Source: Brevundimonas sp.
Lineage (GTDB): Bacteria > Pseudomonadota > Alphaproteobacteria > Caulobacterales > Caulobacteraceae
NCBI RefSeq assembly: GCF_004210735.1
Contig: NZ_SDZL01000005.1
Coordinates: forward strand, 1 to 64,000
Direction: 5' to 3'
Length of the DNA: 64,000 nucleotides
A model generated the notes under the pieces. That model saw only the letters and a list, made by a program, of their open reading frames with translations. It was not told where the DNA came from and searched no databases. The translations under genes and the position numbers were made by a program. The number at the start of each line of letters is the position of its first letter. Within the stretch, counting starts at the first letter, position 1. Positions 20,969 to 30,952 of this stretch are shown piece by piece.

Positions 20969-23227
20969 TTACTCCACGACCGCGCCGATGGCTCGCGAGG
21001 CTGGCTCGCGAGCGCCGGACTTCACGGTCGGCGTCAAGGGAAAGATCAGGCACACGCGAGCGCCTGAAAGGGTTTCGGCGTCGGCCAGCTTCAACTCGCC
21101 GCCGTGGTCTTCACAAATGCGCTTGACGATAGCCAGGCCCAGACCCGTGCCCTTCTCGCGCGTCGTTACATAGGGTTCGATCAGGCGATCGCGGTCCTTG
21201 GCCGGCAAGCCCACGCCGTCGTCCTCGATCACAAAGGTCGCCAGATCTCCTTCGACCTGAAGCGCGGCGCGTATGGCGACCATCGTGGTATCGTCTTCGC
21301 CCGTCGCCGCACGCTGCGCCGTCACCGCTTCGCCCGCATTCTTCAGGATATTGGTCAGCGCCTGACCGACCATTCGTGCGTCGCAGTTCAGGGTGGCGAC
21401 CGGCAAGGGCTCGGTTATTTCAACCATCACATCAGGCGCCGCCACGCGCTGGGCGAAGACTGCCTCACGCAACATTTCGGCGGGATTGGCGGCGGCGAAG
21501 CGCGGTGCAGGCATGCGGGCGAAGGCCGAGAACTCGTCCACCATCCGGCCGATGTCGCCCACCTGGCGGATAATGGTTTCGGTGCAGCGATCGAACACCT
21601 CAACATCATCGCCGACGCGCGCCCGGTATTTCCGGCGCAGGCGTTCGGCCGACAGCTGGATCGGCGTCAGCGGGTTCTTGATCTCATGGGCGATGCGGCG
21701 CGCCACATCGCGCCAGGCGGCGTTACGCTGGGCTGTGACCAGACGCGTGATGTCGTCGAAGGTCAGCACCATCTCACCGCCGACACCGCCTTCGATGCGA
21801 ACCCGCAACTGGCGGGAGTCGCCGTTGCGACTGACGTCGATGTCTTCCTCGATATGGGCCTGGCCGCGTTGCAGCAGGGCGCTCAGTTCGGGCGAAATCT
21901 TCGCCAGAGCCTTGCCGCGCACATCCTGTGACCCGATGCCCAGAAGCTCGGCTGCGCTGTCATTGATGGCCGAGATGCGGCCCTTTCGGTCCAGGCCGAT
22001 CACGCCGGCACTGACACCGGACAGCACCGTCTCGATGAACAGGCTCCGTGCCTGTGCATCGTCGCTGGCGGCTTTCAGCGCCGTCTGTTGTGCTTGAAGA
22101 TCGGCCGTCATCCTGTTGAAAGCGTTGGACAGAACGGCGATTTCAGCGGGATCGTTGCGACTGTCCACCCGCGCGTCCAGATTGCCCGCCGCTACCTGGC
22201 CGGCGGCCTCGACCAGTCGTCCGATGGGCCGAGAAATCGCGCTGGCCGCTGACATGCCCAGCCAGACCGCGCCGACCAGAACCAGCAGGGCCGTCTCCAG
22301 ATAGCTGAGGGCGAAGGCGGCCTGGATACGAGCGCGGCTTTCCTCGGCCTCGCGATAAGATCGGATCGATTCCTCGCCGTTGCGAAGTCGCTGGATCAGG
22401 CCGGGCGCCAGCGGACGCACGACATACAGATAGGCGTCGCCATAGTCGGGCAACGGATAGACGGCGCGAACGACATCGGGGTTCTCGGTCACCTCGACCG
22501 GCGCATTTTCGCCCTCGGCCGCGATCTCGAAGGCGCTGCGCGGCGGGGCCAGATAGGGCGGCGCTTCCGGCAATTCCCCGCTGGCCAGCACATTGCCCTG
22601 CCCGTCCAGAATATAGAGCGCCGGATAGCCGAAGAAATCTGCGATCTGCGCCAGGGCGCTGGAGAACTGGATGCGGCTGTCGAAAATCTGCCGAACGCCA
22701 CCCAGTTCGGTCGACATGGTGGCCAGATCGGCTTCCAGCCCCTCACCCACATCCTGGACATAGGCGCGGCCGATATCAGCGCCGTTCTCGACCGCCGAAC
22801 TGACGTTTTGGCTGAACCATTGATCGACGCCCCGATTGACCAGCACCCCAAAGACGAGGGCGATCAGGACGGCCGGCACGACCGCAACCAGCGAGAACAC
22901 CGTCACGAACCGCAGGTGCAGACGCGCCGCCGCCTCGTCCCGCCGTCGCGCCAGCCGGATCACCCGGGCGCCGATGACGGCAGCCAGCCCACTGATCAGG
23001 ATCAGATTGGCCAGAAGAATGAACAGAACGGCCTGGCTGGCGGCCGCCCGGCCTCCACCGCCGACAGCGCCCGGCGCGACTGCCACGACCCAGATAGCGG
23101 CGGCCGTGACCAGCAGGGCGACGCCATAGCAGACGGCGAAAAGCGTCCTTACCCGATCATCGGACAGGCGGCCCCAGAGCGAAGGCTCTGGCGCGGCGGT
23201 TGTCAGCGATCCGGTCTTGTCCGTCAT
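20969..23227 (-). CDS. ntrY: NtrY-type sensor histidine kinase
   Basis: N-terminal TM/HAMP, PAS, DVARRIAHEIKNPLTPIQLSAERLRRKY, LATFVIEDDGVGLP...GTGLGLAIVKRICEDHGG. Confidence 0.95.
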   Translation of the reverse strand: MTDKTGSLTTAAPEPSLWGRLSDDRVRTLFAVCYGVALLVTAAAIWVVAVAPGAVGGGGRAAASQAVLFILLANLILISGLAAVIGARVIRLARRRDEAAARLHLRFVTVFSLVAVVPAVLIALVFGVLVNRGVDQWFSQNVSSAVENGADIGRAYVQDVGEGLEADLATMSTELGGVRQIFDSRIQFSSALAQIADFFGYPALYILDGQGNVLASGELPEAPPYLAPPRSAFEIAAEGENAPVEVTENPDVVRAVYPLPDYGDAYLYVVRPLAPGLIQRLRNGEESIRSYREAEESRARIQAAFALSYLETALLVLVGAVWLGMSAASAISRPIGRLVEAAGQVAAGNLDARVDSRNDPAEIAVLSNAFNRMTADLQAQQTALKAASDDAQARSLFIETVLSGVSAGVIGLDRKGRISAINDSAAELLGIGSQDVRGKALAKISPELSALLQRGQAHIEEDIDVSRNGDSRQLRVRIEGGVGGEMVLTFDDITRLVTAQRNAAWRDVARRIAHEIKNPLTPIQLSAERLRRKYRARVGDDVEVFDRCTETIIRQVGDIGRMVDEFSAFARMPAPRFAAANPAEMLREAVFAQRVAAPDVMVEITEPLPVATLNCDARMVGQALTNILKNAGEAVTAQRAATGEDDTTMVAIRAALQVEGDLATFVIEDDGVGLPAKDRDRLIEPYVTTREKGTGLGLAIVKRICEDHGGELKLADAETLSGARVCLIFPLTPTVKSGAREPASRAIGAVVE

Positions 23228-24279
23228 GCCGCTCCAGCTTTGACTAACTGTGGCGGATATTCAACACCGGAGTTGCGCGATAGCGGCACATCCAGGCGCC
23301 ACAAGGCTGTGAGCGCCCGTTCAACCTCTTCGGGCGTGTCTATCCGGCATAGGCGGCTTTTTTCGGCGCGCCGCTCGGTTGGATCTGCGGGCCACGGGGC
23401 CTGTTCGATATACCAGCCCAGATGCTTGCGAAACATCTTCAGCCCCAGCGGCAGGCCGTAAAAGGCGACAGACGCGCGAAGATGTTCGATGACGATGTCC
23501 AGTCGTTCGTCCCGATCCGGCTCCTCAGTCGCCGCCTCGCCCCGCAGGGCGCGTTCCAGATGCGCCGCCAGCCACGGGCGGCCATAGACGCCGCGTCCCA
23601 GCATCAATCCGTCCGCGCCCGACTGGCGCAGCGCTTCTCGCGCCTGATCGGGCGTGATGATGTCGCCGTTGACGATGACCGGAATATCGACAGCCGCCTT
23701 GACCGCGCCCACGGCGCCCCAGTCGGCCTGTCCTGTATAGAACTGCTTGCGGGTCCGGCCGTGCACGGTGACAGCCTTTACCCCCAGATCCTGAGCGCGG
23801 CGGGCCAGATCGGATGCGTTGCGGCTGTCGTCGTCCCAACCCAGCCGCATCTTGACCGTGACGGGCCGCGAGGTCGCCTTTACCGCCGCTTCCATCAGGC
23901 GGGCCGCCAGATCGGGCGTTCGCATCAAGGCTGAACCGCAGGCTGCGCCGGTGACTTCCTTGGCCGGACAGCCGAAATTCAGGTCGATAATGTCGGCGCC
24001 GGCCTGTTCGGCCATACGCGCGCCCTGGGCCATCGTCTCGGGATCGCGCCCGACCAGCTGGATCACCGTCAGGGGTAATCCCGCGCCGACCGCCGCGCGC
24101 CGCACCACGTCGGGTCGTCCGCGCGCCAGCTCCGCCGAGGCCACCATTTCCGTCGCCACATAGGGCGCGCCCAGCCGGGACGCCAGCACACGGAACGGCA
24201 GGTCTGTGACGCCCGTCATGGGCGCCATCAGGACCCGGCCCGGAATGGTCACGTCGCCGATCTGAAGGCTGTTGCTCAT
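23224..24279 (-). CDS. dusB: tRNA-dihydrouridine synthase (NifR3/DusB)
   Basis: VLMAPMTGVTDLPFRVLASRLGAPYVATEM...IDLNFGCPAKEVTGAACGSALM...TVHGRTRKQFYTGQADW. Confidence 0.95.
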   Translation of the reverse strand: MSNSLQIGDVTIPGRVLMAPMTGVTDLPFRVLASRLGAPYVATEMVASAELARGRPDVVRRAAVGAGLPLTVIQLVGRDPETMAQGARMAEQAGADIIDLNFGCPAKEVTGAACGSALMRTPDLAARLMEAAVKATSRPVTVKMRLGWDDDSRNASDLARRAQDLGVKAVTVHGRTRKQFYTGQADWGAVGAVKAAVDIPVIVNGDIITPDQAREALRQSGADGLMLGRGVYGRPWLAAHLERALRGEAATEEPDRDERLDIVIEHLRASVAFYGLPLGLKMFRKHLGWYIEQAPWPADPTERRAEKSRLCRIDTPEEVERALTALWRLDVPLSRNSGVEYPPQLVKAGAA

Positions 24280-24343
24280 GGTTTCCTTACGGCCGTCTTC
24301 CTGGCCCCTCGTCAAGCGCAACCACGGCCCTTAGAAGGCGGAC

Positions 24344-25480
24344 ATGGAATTCTCTGCGATTGTCGTGGCGGCCGGTTCAGGTTCGCGGGCCGGAGGCGGC
24401 AAGCAATGGCGGCTGCTGGGCGGCCAGCCGGTAGTCCGCCGATCCGTAGCCGCCTTGCTGGACTCGGGCGCAGGCGAAGTCGTGGTTGTGATCGCACCGG
24501 GTGACGAAGCACTGGTCAACACCGCCCTGGACGGCCTGTCCGGCTGGCGCGCGGTTCACGGTGGGGACCAACGCGCGGATTCGGTCCGCGCCGGGCTGGC
24601 GGCGCTTGATGATGAACCGCGTCGCTCGGTGCTGGTGCACGACGCGGCTCGTCCATTACTGCCGCCCCAAGTCATTGACCGTCTGCTGACGGCCCTGTCC
24701 GATGCTGACGGCGCCCTGCCCGCCCTGCCCGTGGCCGACAGCCTTCGTCGCGGCGCTGACGGATTCGTCGCCGGAGCCGTCGAGCGTGAGGGCCTGTGGC
24801 GCGCCCAGACACCGCAGGCCTTCCGGCTTGGCGTCCTACGCGACGCCTATGCCGCCTGGCCGACGGCCGAGGCCGCCACCGACGAAGCAACAGTTGTCGA
24901 ACGCGCCGGCGGACGTGTCCGGATCGTCGAGGGCGACGCCCGCCTGATGAAACTTACCTATCCCGAGGATTTCGCCATGGCCGAGGCCCTGCTTCCACGT
25001 CAGATCCGGGTGGGTCAGGGGTATGACGTGCACCGCTGGGGCGACGGTTCGTCCGTCTGGCTGTGCGGGCTGGAGATCGCCCACGACCAGACCCTGATCG
25101 GCCATTCGGACGCCGACGCCGGCCTTCACGCCCTGACCGACGCCATTCTGGGGGCCATCGGCGAGGGCGACATCGGTGATCATTTTCCACCCACCGATCC
25201 GAAATGGAAGGGCGCGGCCTCGGACCAGTTTCTGCTTCACGCGGTTGGCCTTGTGACGGCGCGAGGCGGCCGGCTGGTCAACGTCGACGTGACCCTGATT
25301 TGCGAACGGCCCAAGGTTAAGCCGCACCGCCAGGCCATGCGCGAACGGCTGGCGACCTTGCTGGGCCTTCCGCTGGACGCCGTCAGCGTCAAGGCGACGA
25401 CGACCGAGGGGCTGGGCTTTACCGGGCGCGGTGAAGGACTGGCGGCCCAGGCGGTGGTGCTGGTCGAACTGCCCGCCTGA
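24344..25480 (+). CDS. ispDF: Bifunctional IspD/IspF
   Basis: Isp[29 protein letters not shown] fused to Isp[23 protein letters not shown]...[32 protein letters not shown]. Confidence 0.97.
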   Translation: MEFSAIVVAAGSGSRAGGGKQWRLLGGQPVVRRSVAALLDSGAGEVVVVIAPGDEALVNTALDGLSGWRAVHGGDQRADSVRAGLAALDDEPRRSVLVHDAARPLLPPQVIDRLLTALSDADGALPALPVADSLRRGADGFVAGAVEREGLWRAQTPQAFRLGVLRDAYAAWPTAEAATDEATVVERAGGRVRIVEGDARLMKLTYPEDFAMAEALLPRQIRVGQGYDVHRWGDGSSVWLCGLEIAHDQTLIGHSDADAGLHALTDAILGAIGEGDIGDHFPPTDPKWKGAASDQFLLHAVGLVTARGGRLVNVDVTLICERPKVKPHRQAMRERLATLLGLPLDAVSVKATTTEGLGFTGRGEGLAAQAVVLVELPA

Positions 25481-25485
25481 CCCCT

Positions 25486-27753
25486 TTACTGCATGTGCCG
25501 GACCATGGAGCCGAACAGGTTCACATAGTCGTCGGTCCAGGGCTTCACCTCGGTCGGCGCCAGGGTGCGCCAGCGGCCATCGGCGCGGAAATCAGCCAGC
25601 CCCGCCTCGGTCGGAGAGATCGCCAGCGCTTCGGTTGAGGCCTCGGCCATCTCTGGCGCGTCCTTTCGCTTGATATAGACTTGGTGCTGGTCGCTGGCGC
25701 CCAGGGCGCGCGCGGCCGCCACCGCCGGCAGGGTGATCTCGAGGTTGCGGTTCGACAGGTGGAGCAGCACCACGCCGTCCGGCTTCACCACACGCAGATA
25801 GCCCTTCAGCGCCTCTTCCGTCAGCAGGTGCGTCGGCACCGCGTCGGACGAGAAGGCGTCGACCACGAGCAGATCATAAGTCCCCGAGGGTTCCTTCTCC
25901 AGCGTCAGGCGCGCGTCGCCCAGCACGGTCTTCACCGGTCCCACGGCGCAGTTCGAAATATAGGTGAACCACTGCGGATCCCGCGACAACCGGTCCACCA
26001 TCGGATCGATCTCGAAGAAGGTCAGGGTGTCGCCTGCCCGCTTGTAGGCCGCCATGGCGCCCGACCCCTGCCCCACCACGCCGATGACAGCCGAGGGTCC
26101 ACGCGCCTGGATACGCTGGGCCGCCTGACCGATTGGCGTCGCGGGCGCGTAATAGAGCGTCGGCATACAGGCGTGCTCAGGTGCGCGGGCCTGGGCGCCG
26201 TGCAGCGTCGTCCCATGCATCAGCACATGCACCGCTCCGCCCAAGCGCGGTTCGGGCGTATCGGCAACACGCATGACACCAAAGAAGCTGCGCTCGCTCA
26301 GTTTCCAGTCATAGCCACGCGCGATGTAGTGCGCCGACAGCGACATCAGCCCCAACGCCACGGTGAACAGCAGGGCCCGATCCCGCAGCAGGAAGGCGCA
26401 GATCGCCGCAAGCCCCAGCACGACCTGGGCGATCTGCACCATGGCCGTATCACCGAAGCTGGCGCGCAGTTCGCTGTTGTAACGCACGATCTCCAGCGCA
26501 ACCGGCGGAGCGATGGCCACCACGGCGACCAGACCCAGCAACGCCAGTTCCTTGTAGCCGTAACGGTCTCCGCCCCAGGGCCGGGCCAGCCCGACAAGAA
26601 CCAGAATCAGCGGGTATTCCCACACCATGTTGAAGATGACGGGTGCGATCAGGGCGTTGAACGCTCCGCCCACCACGCCGCCCAGCGACATCAGCAGATA
26701 GAATTCCGTCAACCGATCGGGCGCGGGCCGCCGCGCCGCCAGCAACTGGTGGCACATCAAGGCGGTGAAGAAGAAGGTCGCCAGATGCATGCCGAACAGC
26801 AGCAGCCACTCGCCCGTCTGGAACGCGACCAGGCTGATGCAGGCGGCCGCCAGCGCACCCTGGATCGTCAGCGTCACCCACAGCGGAATCGCCGGCTTCG
26901 TCTGGAAGGCGATGACGAAGGTCAGCAGATACAGCGCCAGCGGAATGACCCACAGGAACGGGGCCGAGGCCACATCGGTCGACAGGTGCGCCGTCACGCC
27001 CAGCATCAGGCTGGACGGCGCGGCCGCCAGCAGCACCAGAATGATCTTGTTCTTCCAGCTTATCGGGGCGCTGCGGCTCAGCGGCGGCGCCTCGACCACC
27101 TGTTCGCGGCGGGCCGCGACGACAAAGGCCAGAGCCGCGACCATGACCACGAACAGGGCGTAACCGATGCTCCAGGTGATCCGCTGCCCCGACAGGGTCA
27201 TCAGCGGCTCGATCGCCACCGGATAGGCCAGCAGCGCCAGGAAACTGCCCAGGTTCGAGGCTGCGTAAAGGACATAGGGGTTCTTGCCATCCGGCTTGCC
27301 CGCCCTCACCCGTGCGTACCAGGCTTGCAGCAGCGGCGCTGTCGCGGACAGCACGGCGAACGGCGCGCCGACCGACAGCGCCAGGGTCGCCAGTAGCCAG
27401 GCCACCGGCGCGGCCGGATCGGGATCGCCCAGCAGGCCGTTGACGGTCAACGGCAGAAACAGCGCCGCCGCCAGCAGCAGGGCCAGATGGATGCCGACCT
27501 GCACCCGCAGTGATTTTACCCGCTGCAGTCCGTGCGCATAGGCATAGCCGGCCAGTAACGCAGTCTGGAAGAAGACCATCGAGGTGTTCCACACCGATGG
27601 CGAGCCGCCCAGCATGGGCAGGACCAGCTTGGTCACCATCGGCTGGACCAGGAACACCAGAGAGGCGGAGGTGAAGATGGCCACCGCGAACAGCAGGGGC
27701 ACGACCGGCACGCGCGCGCTGTCCTGTTCGGCGGTCAGGGTGGTCTCGGTCAT
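25486..27753 (-). CDS. Fused membrane / spermidine-synthase-like protein
   Basis: N-terminal multi-TM transporter-like half plus C-terminal SAM/spermidine synthase-like domain (AVIGVVGQGSGAMAAYKRAGDTLTFFEIDPMV...YDLLVVDAFSSDAVPTHLLT). Confidence 0.88.
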   Translation of the reverse strand: MTETTLTAEQDSARVPVVPLLFAVAIFTSASLVFLVQPMVTKLVLPMLGGSPSVWNTSMVFFQTALLAGYAYAHGLQRVKSLRVQVGIHLALLLAAALFLPLTVNGLLGDPDPAAPVAWLLATLALSVGAPFAVLSATAPLLQAWYARVRAGKPDGKNPYVLYAASNLGSFLALLAYPVAIEPLMTLSGQRITWSIGYALFVVMVAALAFVVAARREQVVEAPPLSRSAPISWKNKIILVLLAAAPSSLMLGVTAHLSTDVASAPFLWVIPLALYLLTFVIAFQTKPAIPLWVTLTIQGALAAACISLVAFQTGEWLLLFGMHLATFFFTALMCHQLLAARRPAPDRLTEFYLLMSLGGVVGGAFNALIAPVIFNMVWEYPLILVLVGLARPWGGDRYGYKELALLGLVAVVAIAPPVALEIVRYNSELRASFGDTAMVQIAQVVLGLAAICAFLLRDRALLFTVALGLMSLSAHYIARGYDWKLSERSFFGVMRVADTPEPRLGGAVHVLMHGTTLHGAQARAPEHACMPTLYYAPATPIGQAAQRIQARGPSAVIGVVGQGSGAMAAYKRAGDTLTFFEIDPMVDRLSRDPQWFTYISNCAVGPVKTVLGDARLTLEKEPSGTYDLLVVDAFSSDAVPTHLLTEEALKGYLRVVKPDGVVLLHLSNRNLEITLPAVAAARALGASDQHQVYIKRKDAPEMAEASTEALAISPTEAGLADFRADGRWRTLAPTEVKPWTDDYVNLFGSMVRHMQ

Positions 27754-27836
27754 CTTGCGGCCCCGCGATGTTCCATTCGGCGTGCGATCATGCGATCCGG
27801 CACGCTAGACCGACTCGCGACGATGGACAGGCCGAC

Positions 27837-28334
27837 ATGTTTCCTGCCGACATAGAAACGCGGTGCGTTAAAATTCTGCATTCGGCCCGTGACGCGGGCG
27901 TGATGTTGTCCACGGCAGAGAGCTGTACCGGCGGCCTGGTCGCGGCGGCGCTGACGGCTGTGGCGGGATCGTCTTCGGCCATCGACCGGGGCTTCGTTAC
28001 CTACAGCAACGCCGCCAAGAGCCGGATGCTGGGTGTGCCGACAGCGATGATCGAAGCACACGGCGCGGTGTCTGAACCTGTGGCGCGGGCCATGGCCGAG
28101 GGCGCTCGGCGCGAATCCGAAGCCGACGTCACAGTGTCCGTCACAGGCGTCGCAGGCCCCGGCGGTGGCACGGCGGACAAGCCGGTCGGCCTGGTGCATT
28201 TCGCATCCGCCGGGCCGCAAGGCATCATCCATGTCGAGCGCCGCTTCGGCGACATCGGGCGCGAGGCAGTGCGTCTGGAAAGCGTGCGTCAGGCGCTGGA
28301 TCTGCTCCTTGACCAACTGACGGCGCAGGGATGA
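27837..28334 (+). CDS. CinA C-terminal domain protein / nicotinamide-nucleotide amidase
   Basis: MLSTAESCTGGLVAAALTAVAGSSSAIDRGFVTYSNAAKSRMLGV...VSVTGVAGPGGGTADKPVGLVHFA. Confidence 0.94.
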   Translation: MFPADIETRCVKILHSARDAGVMLSTAESCTGGLVAAALTAVAGSSSAIDRGFVTYSNAAKSRMLGVPTAMIEAHGAVSEPVARAMAEGARRESEADVTVSVTGVAGPGGGTADKPVGLVHFASAGPQGIIHVERRFGDIGREAVRLESVRQALDLLLDQLTAQG

Positions 28335-28573
28335 GCCAGCCCATTCGCATCGACGCGCGTGGCCATCGGTGCCCCGTACCCAGCCTGCGCCTGCGTCGCG
28401 CGATGGCGGGTCATGTCCCGGGCGCCGTGTTCGAGCTTCTGGCCACCGATCCTATGGCCCGGATCGATGTCCCTTATCTGATGCAGGAAGCCGGCGGCGA
28501 GGTTCTGTCGCTCACCGAGGTCGACGGCGTTCTGACGATCACCGTCCGCTCAGGCGTTGGCCCGGCAGTTTGA
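28331..28573 (+). CDS. TusA-family sulfurtransferase
   Basis: IRIDARGHRCPVPSLRLRRAM (CPxP motif). Confidence 0.9.
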   Translation: MSQPIRIDARGHRCPVPSLRLRRAMAGHVPGAVFELLATDPMARIDVPYLMQEAGGEVLSLTEVDGVLTITVRSGVGPAV

Positions 28574-29435
28574 TCACCTCGCCACGTTCGGGGACCTGCG
28601 CCGTTTCACGTGCCCTGGCCTCGATCTCGAGTTCGGTCGCCAGCGCCCCGCCATAGAAGACGGCGTTGACGTTCCACGACAACCAGATCAGCAGCACCAC
28701 CACGGCGCCGACCGAGCCATAGGTCGCCCCCAACTGGGCGATCTGTTCGACATAGACGGCGCACAGCCACGACGAGATCATCGACAGCAGCGTCGCCGCC
28801 GCGCCGCCGACAGCGGACGGAATCCACGCCACCGGCGTCCGGTGGGACATGGCGTAGCGATAGAGGAAGGTCAGTCCCAGCACGAGGCCCAGCGCCGGCC
28901 ACAGATTGTCCAGCGGCACACGCAACCCCTGCCCGCCGGCCTCGGCCGCCACCGTGCTGGCATGGCTCAGCAGGCGCGAGGTGACTACGGCGCCGGAAAC
29001 CACGGTAAACAGGGCGAAGGCAATGACGGCCACGAACGCCGCCAGCAGATTGAATTTCACGAACCCATGCGGGTCGGTTTCGTCATGGATCAGATTAAGT
29101 CCGGCCAGCAAGGCCTTGAAGCCACGATGCGCAGCATAGGCGCCGATGATCAAGGCAAAGGCGCTCTGGGCCGAAACAGTACGCGCCGAAGCGTTGGCCA
29201 GTCGGTCGATCTCGGCCAGGAAGATGCCTCGCGCCGCATGCGGCATGACATCGGCCAGCGCCGCCGCCTGCTCGCTGACCTGCCCGATGGTCATGACGGC
29301 CTTGTAGAAGCCGATCAGGATGGCGATCGCGGGAAACACGGCCAACAGGGCGAAGAACGAAACGCCGCCCGTATAGAGCATGACGTCGCGACCCCAGCTT
29401 CTTGTGAACGCCCGCACGGCAAGCCGCCCCCACAT
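28539..29435 (-). CDS. YihY/BrkB-family membrane protein (start approximate)
   Basis: MLYTGGVSFFALLAVFPAIAILIGFYKAV...RGFKALLAGLNLIHDETD, YihY-type. Confidence 0.88.
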   Translation of the reverse strand: MWGRLAVRAFTRSWGRDVMLYTGGVSFFALLAVFPAIAILIGFYKAVMTIGQVSEQAAALADVMPHAARGIFLAEIDRLANASARTVSAQSAFALIIGAYAAHRGFKALLAGLNLIHDETDPHGFVKFNLLAAFVAVIAFALFTVVSGAVVTSRLLSHASTVAAEAGGQGLRVPLDNLWPALGLVLGLTFLYRYAMSHRTPVAWIPSAVGGAAATLLSMISSWLCAVYVEQIAQLGATYGSVGAVVVLLIWLSWNVNAVFYGGALATELEIEARARETAQVPERGEVIKLPGQRLSGR

Positions 29436-29629
29436 AAGGGGCGACGCCAAACTCGTAGTCGTCTCGGTCAAACCGGAATCCGTCACAGCCAGGCGGCGGA
29501 CCCTAACGCAATTCGTCGCCGGGGGAAGTATCGCAACCGCAGCGATTGCGTGAACCGTTGCCTCGCGCCCGTCCACCTCGCTATGGTCGCCATCCCGAAA
29601 GGGGTCGCGGCGGACGTCGCCGCGGGGGC

Positions 29630-30952
29630 ATGGAGACGTCGCGTTTGGTATCCGATCCTCGCGTTCTGGTCGTCGCAGCAAGCGACGAGCGGGTGGACTC
29701 GCTTTGTGTTGGGCTCGATTCCCGGGGCTGGAGCACGATCACGGCCCGGTCGGCGGACGGCGCCGTCGCCGCTCTGGGCGACTTCCGGGTCGAGGCTGTA
29801 ATTATCGACGCCGCAGGCTTTGATCTGCGCGCCCTGTGCGGCGCCTTGCGGATCGCCGATCGACCCCGCCGCCTGCCGATTCTGGCCCTGTGCGCCCCCG
29901 GTGTGGATTCCGTCGCGACGGGCGCCGACTTCGTCATGACCACGACGCCGCATCCGGTTCAGGCCGCCAATCGGCTGGAGCAGATGGTGCGCGCGGCCGT
30001 GGCTGAGGATGAAGCCGAACTACGCCGCGACACCTTCCGACTGCGCGGTATAGAGCCCCCGGTCGCAGCGCTGGATCGCACGCCCCTTCGTATCCTGGCC
30101 GCCGGCGCGGCGGACCGTCGTTTCCTGGCCCTGTCCAACGCGTTGACCGGACGTGGCTGCGAAGTCGTGGCTGCGCCTACGCCCTACACCGCCTTCGACT
30201 ATCTGCATGAACAGCCGTTCGATGCGGCGGTGCTGTGGGGCGCCGACGATCACGCCCCGGCCCTTTCCATCGCGGCGGGGATGAAACGCAACACCCGCCT
30301 GTATCACATCCCCATCGCCCTCTATCTGCGTGGCGAGCCCGGTGATCTGGGGGAACTGTACGGCCGGGGATTCGCCGAAGTCGCGCCCCGCGACACCTCC
30401 GAACTGGAACTGGCCGACCGCGTCCACACCCTGGCGATCTGGCACCGCCGCCTGCAGGATGTTCGTGCGACCCTGGACGCCGCAGAGGGCACGGAACTGA
30501 CCGACGGCACGACCGGCCTGTTCAAGCGGGATGTCTTTGCCGGACATCTGGCGCGACTGTCCGACGCCATGCAGGCCCGGCGTCAGCCCCTGTCGGTGTG
30601 CGTCCTGCGCATCGTCGAAACCGAAGCGCTGACCCAGGCCCGCGAGGGCGGCTGGCTGGAGAAGGCCCTGCCCCAGATCGGCGCCATGGTTTCGCGGCTG
30701 GTGCGCGCCGAGGACATGCCGGCCCGCCTGGGCGCCGAGGTCTTCGCCCTGGCGCTGCCCGCCACCATCGCCGCTGAGGCCCGAGTAGCCGCCCAGCGGA
30801 TCGCCGCCGTGATCGGCTGCACCGCCTTTGACGCCGGCGCCGACCGCTCGCCTTTCGTGACCGAATTCACCGTCGGCTGCGCCCAGATGCAGGACGGCGA
30901 AGGTCCCGCCGCCCTGCTGGAACGAGCCTCGGCCGACCTGGATCGGGGTTAG
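29630..30952 (+). CDS. popA: PopA-like REC-REC-GGDEF protein with degenerate catalytic site
   Basis: PleD-like layout; RAEDMPARLGAEVFALALP aligns with PleD RAIDLPCRYGGEEFVVIMP: I-site RxxD kept, GGEEF changed to GAEVF. Confidence 0.7.
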   Translation: METSRLVSDPRVLVVAASDERVDSLCVGLDSRGWSTITARSADGAVAALGDFRVEAVIIDAAGFDLRALCGALRIADRPRRLPILALCAPGVDSVATGADFVMTTTPHPVQAANRLEQMVRAAVAEDEAELRRDTFRLRGIEPPVAALDRTPLRILAAGAADRRFLALSNALTGRGCEVVAAPTPYTAFDYLHEQPFDAAVLWGADDHAPALSIAAGMKRNTRLYHIPIALYLRGEPGDLGELYGRGFAEVAPRDTSELELADRVHTLAIWHRRLQDVRATLDAAEGTELTDGTTGLFKRDVFAGHLARLSDAMQARRQPLSVCVLRIVETEALTQAREGGWLEKALPQIGAMVSRLVRAEDMPARLGAEVFALALPATIAAEARVAAQRIAAVIGCTAFDAGADRSPFVTEFTVGCAQMQDGEGPAALLERASADLDRG

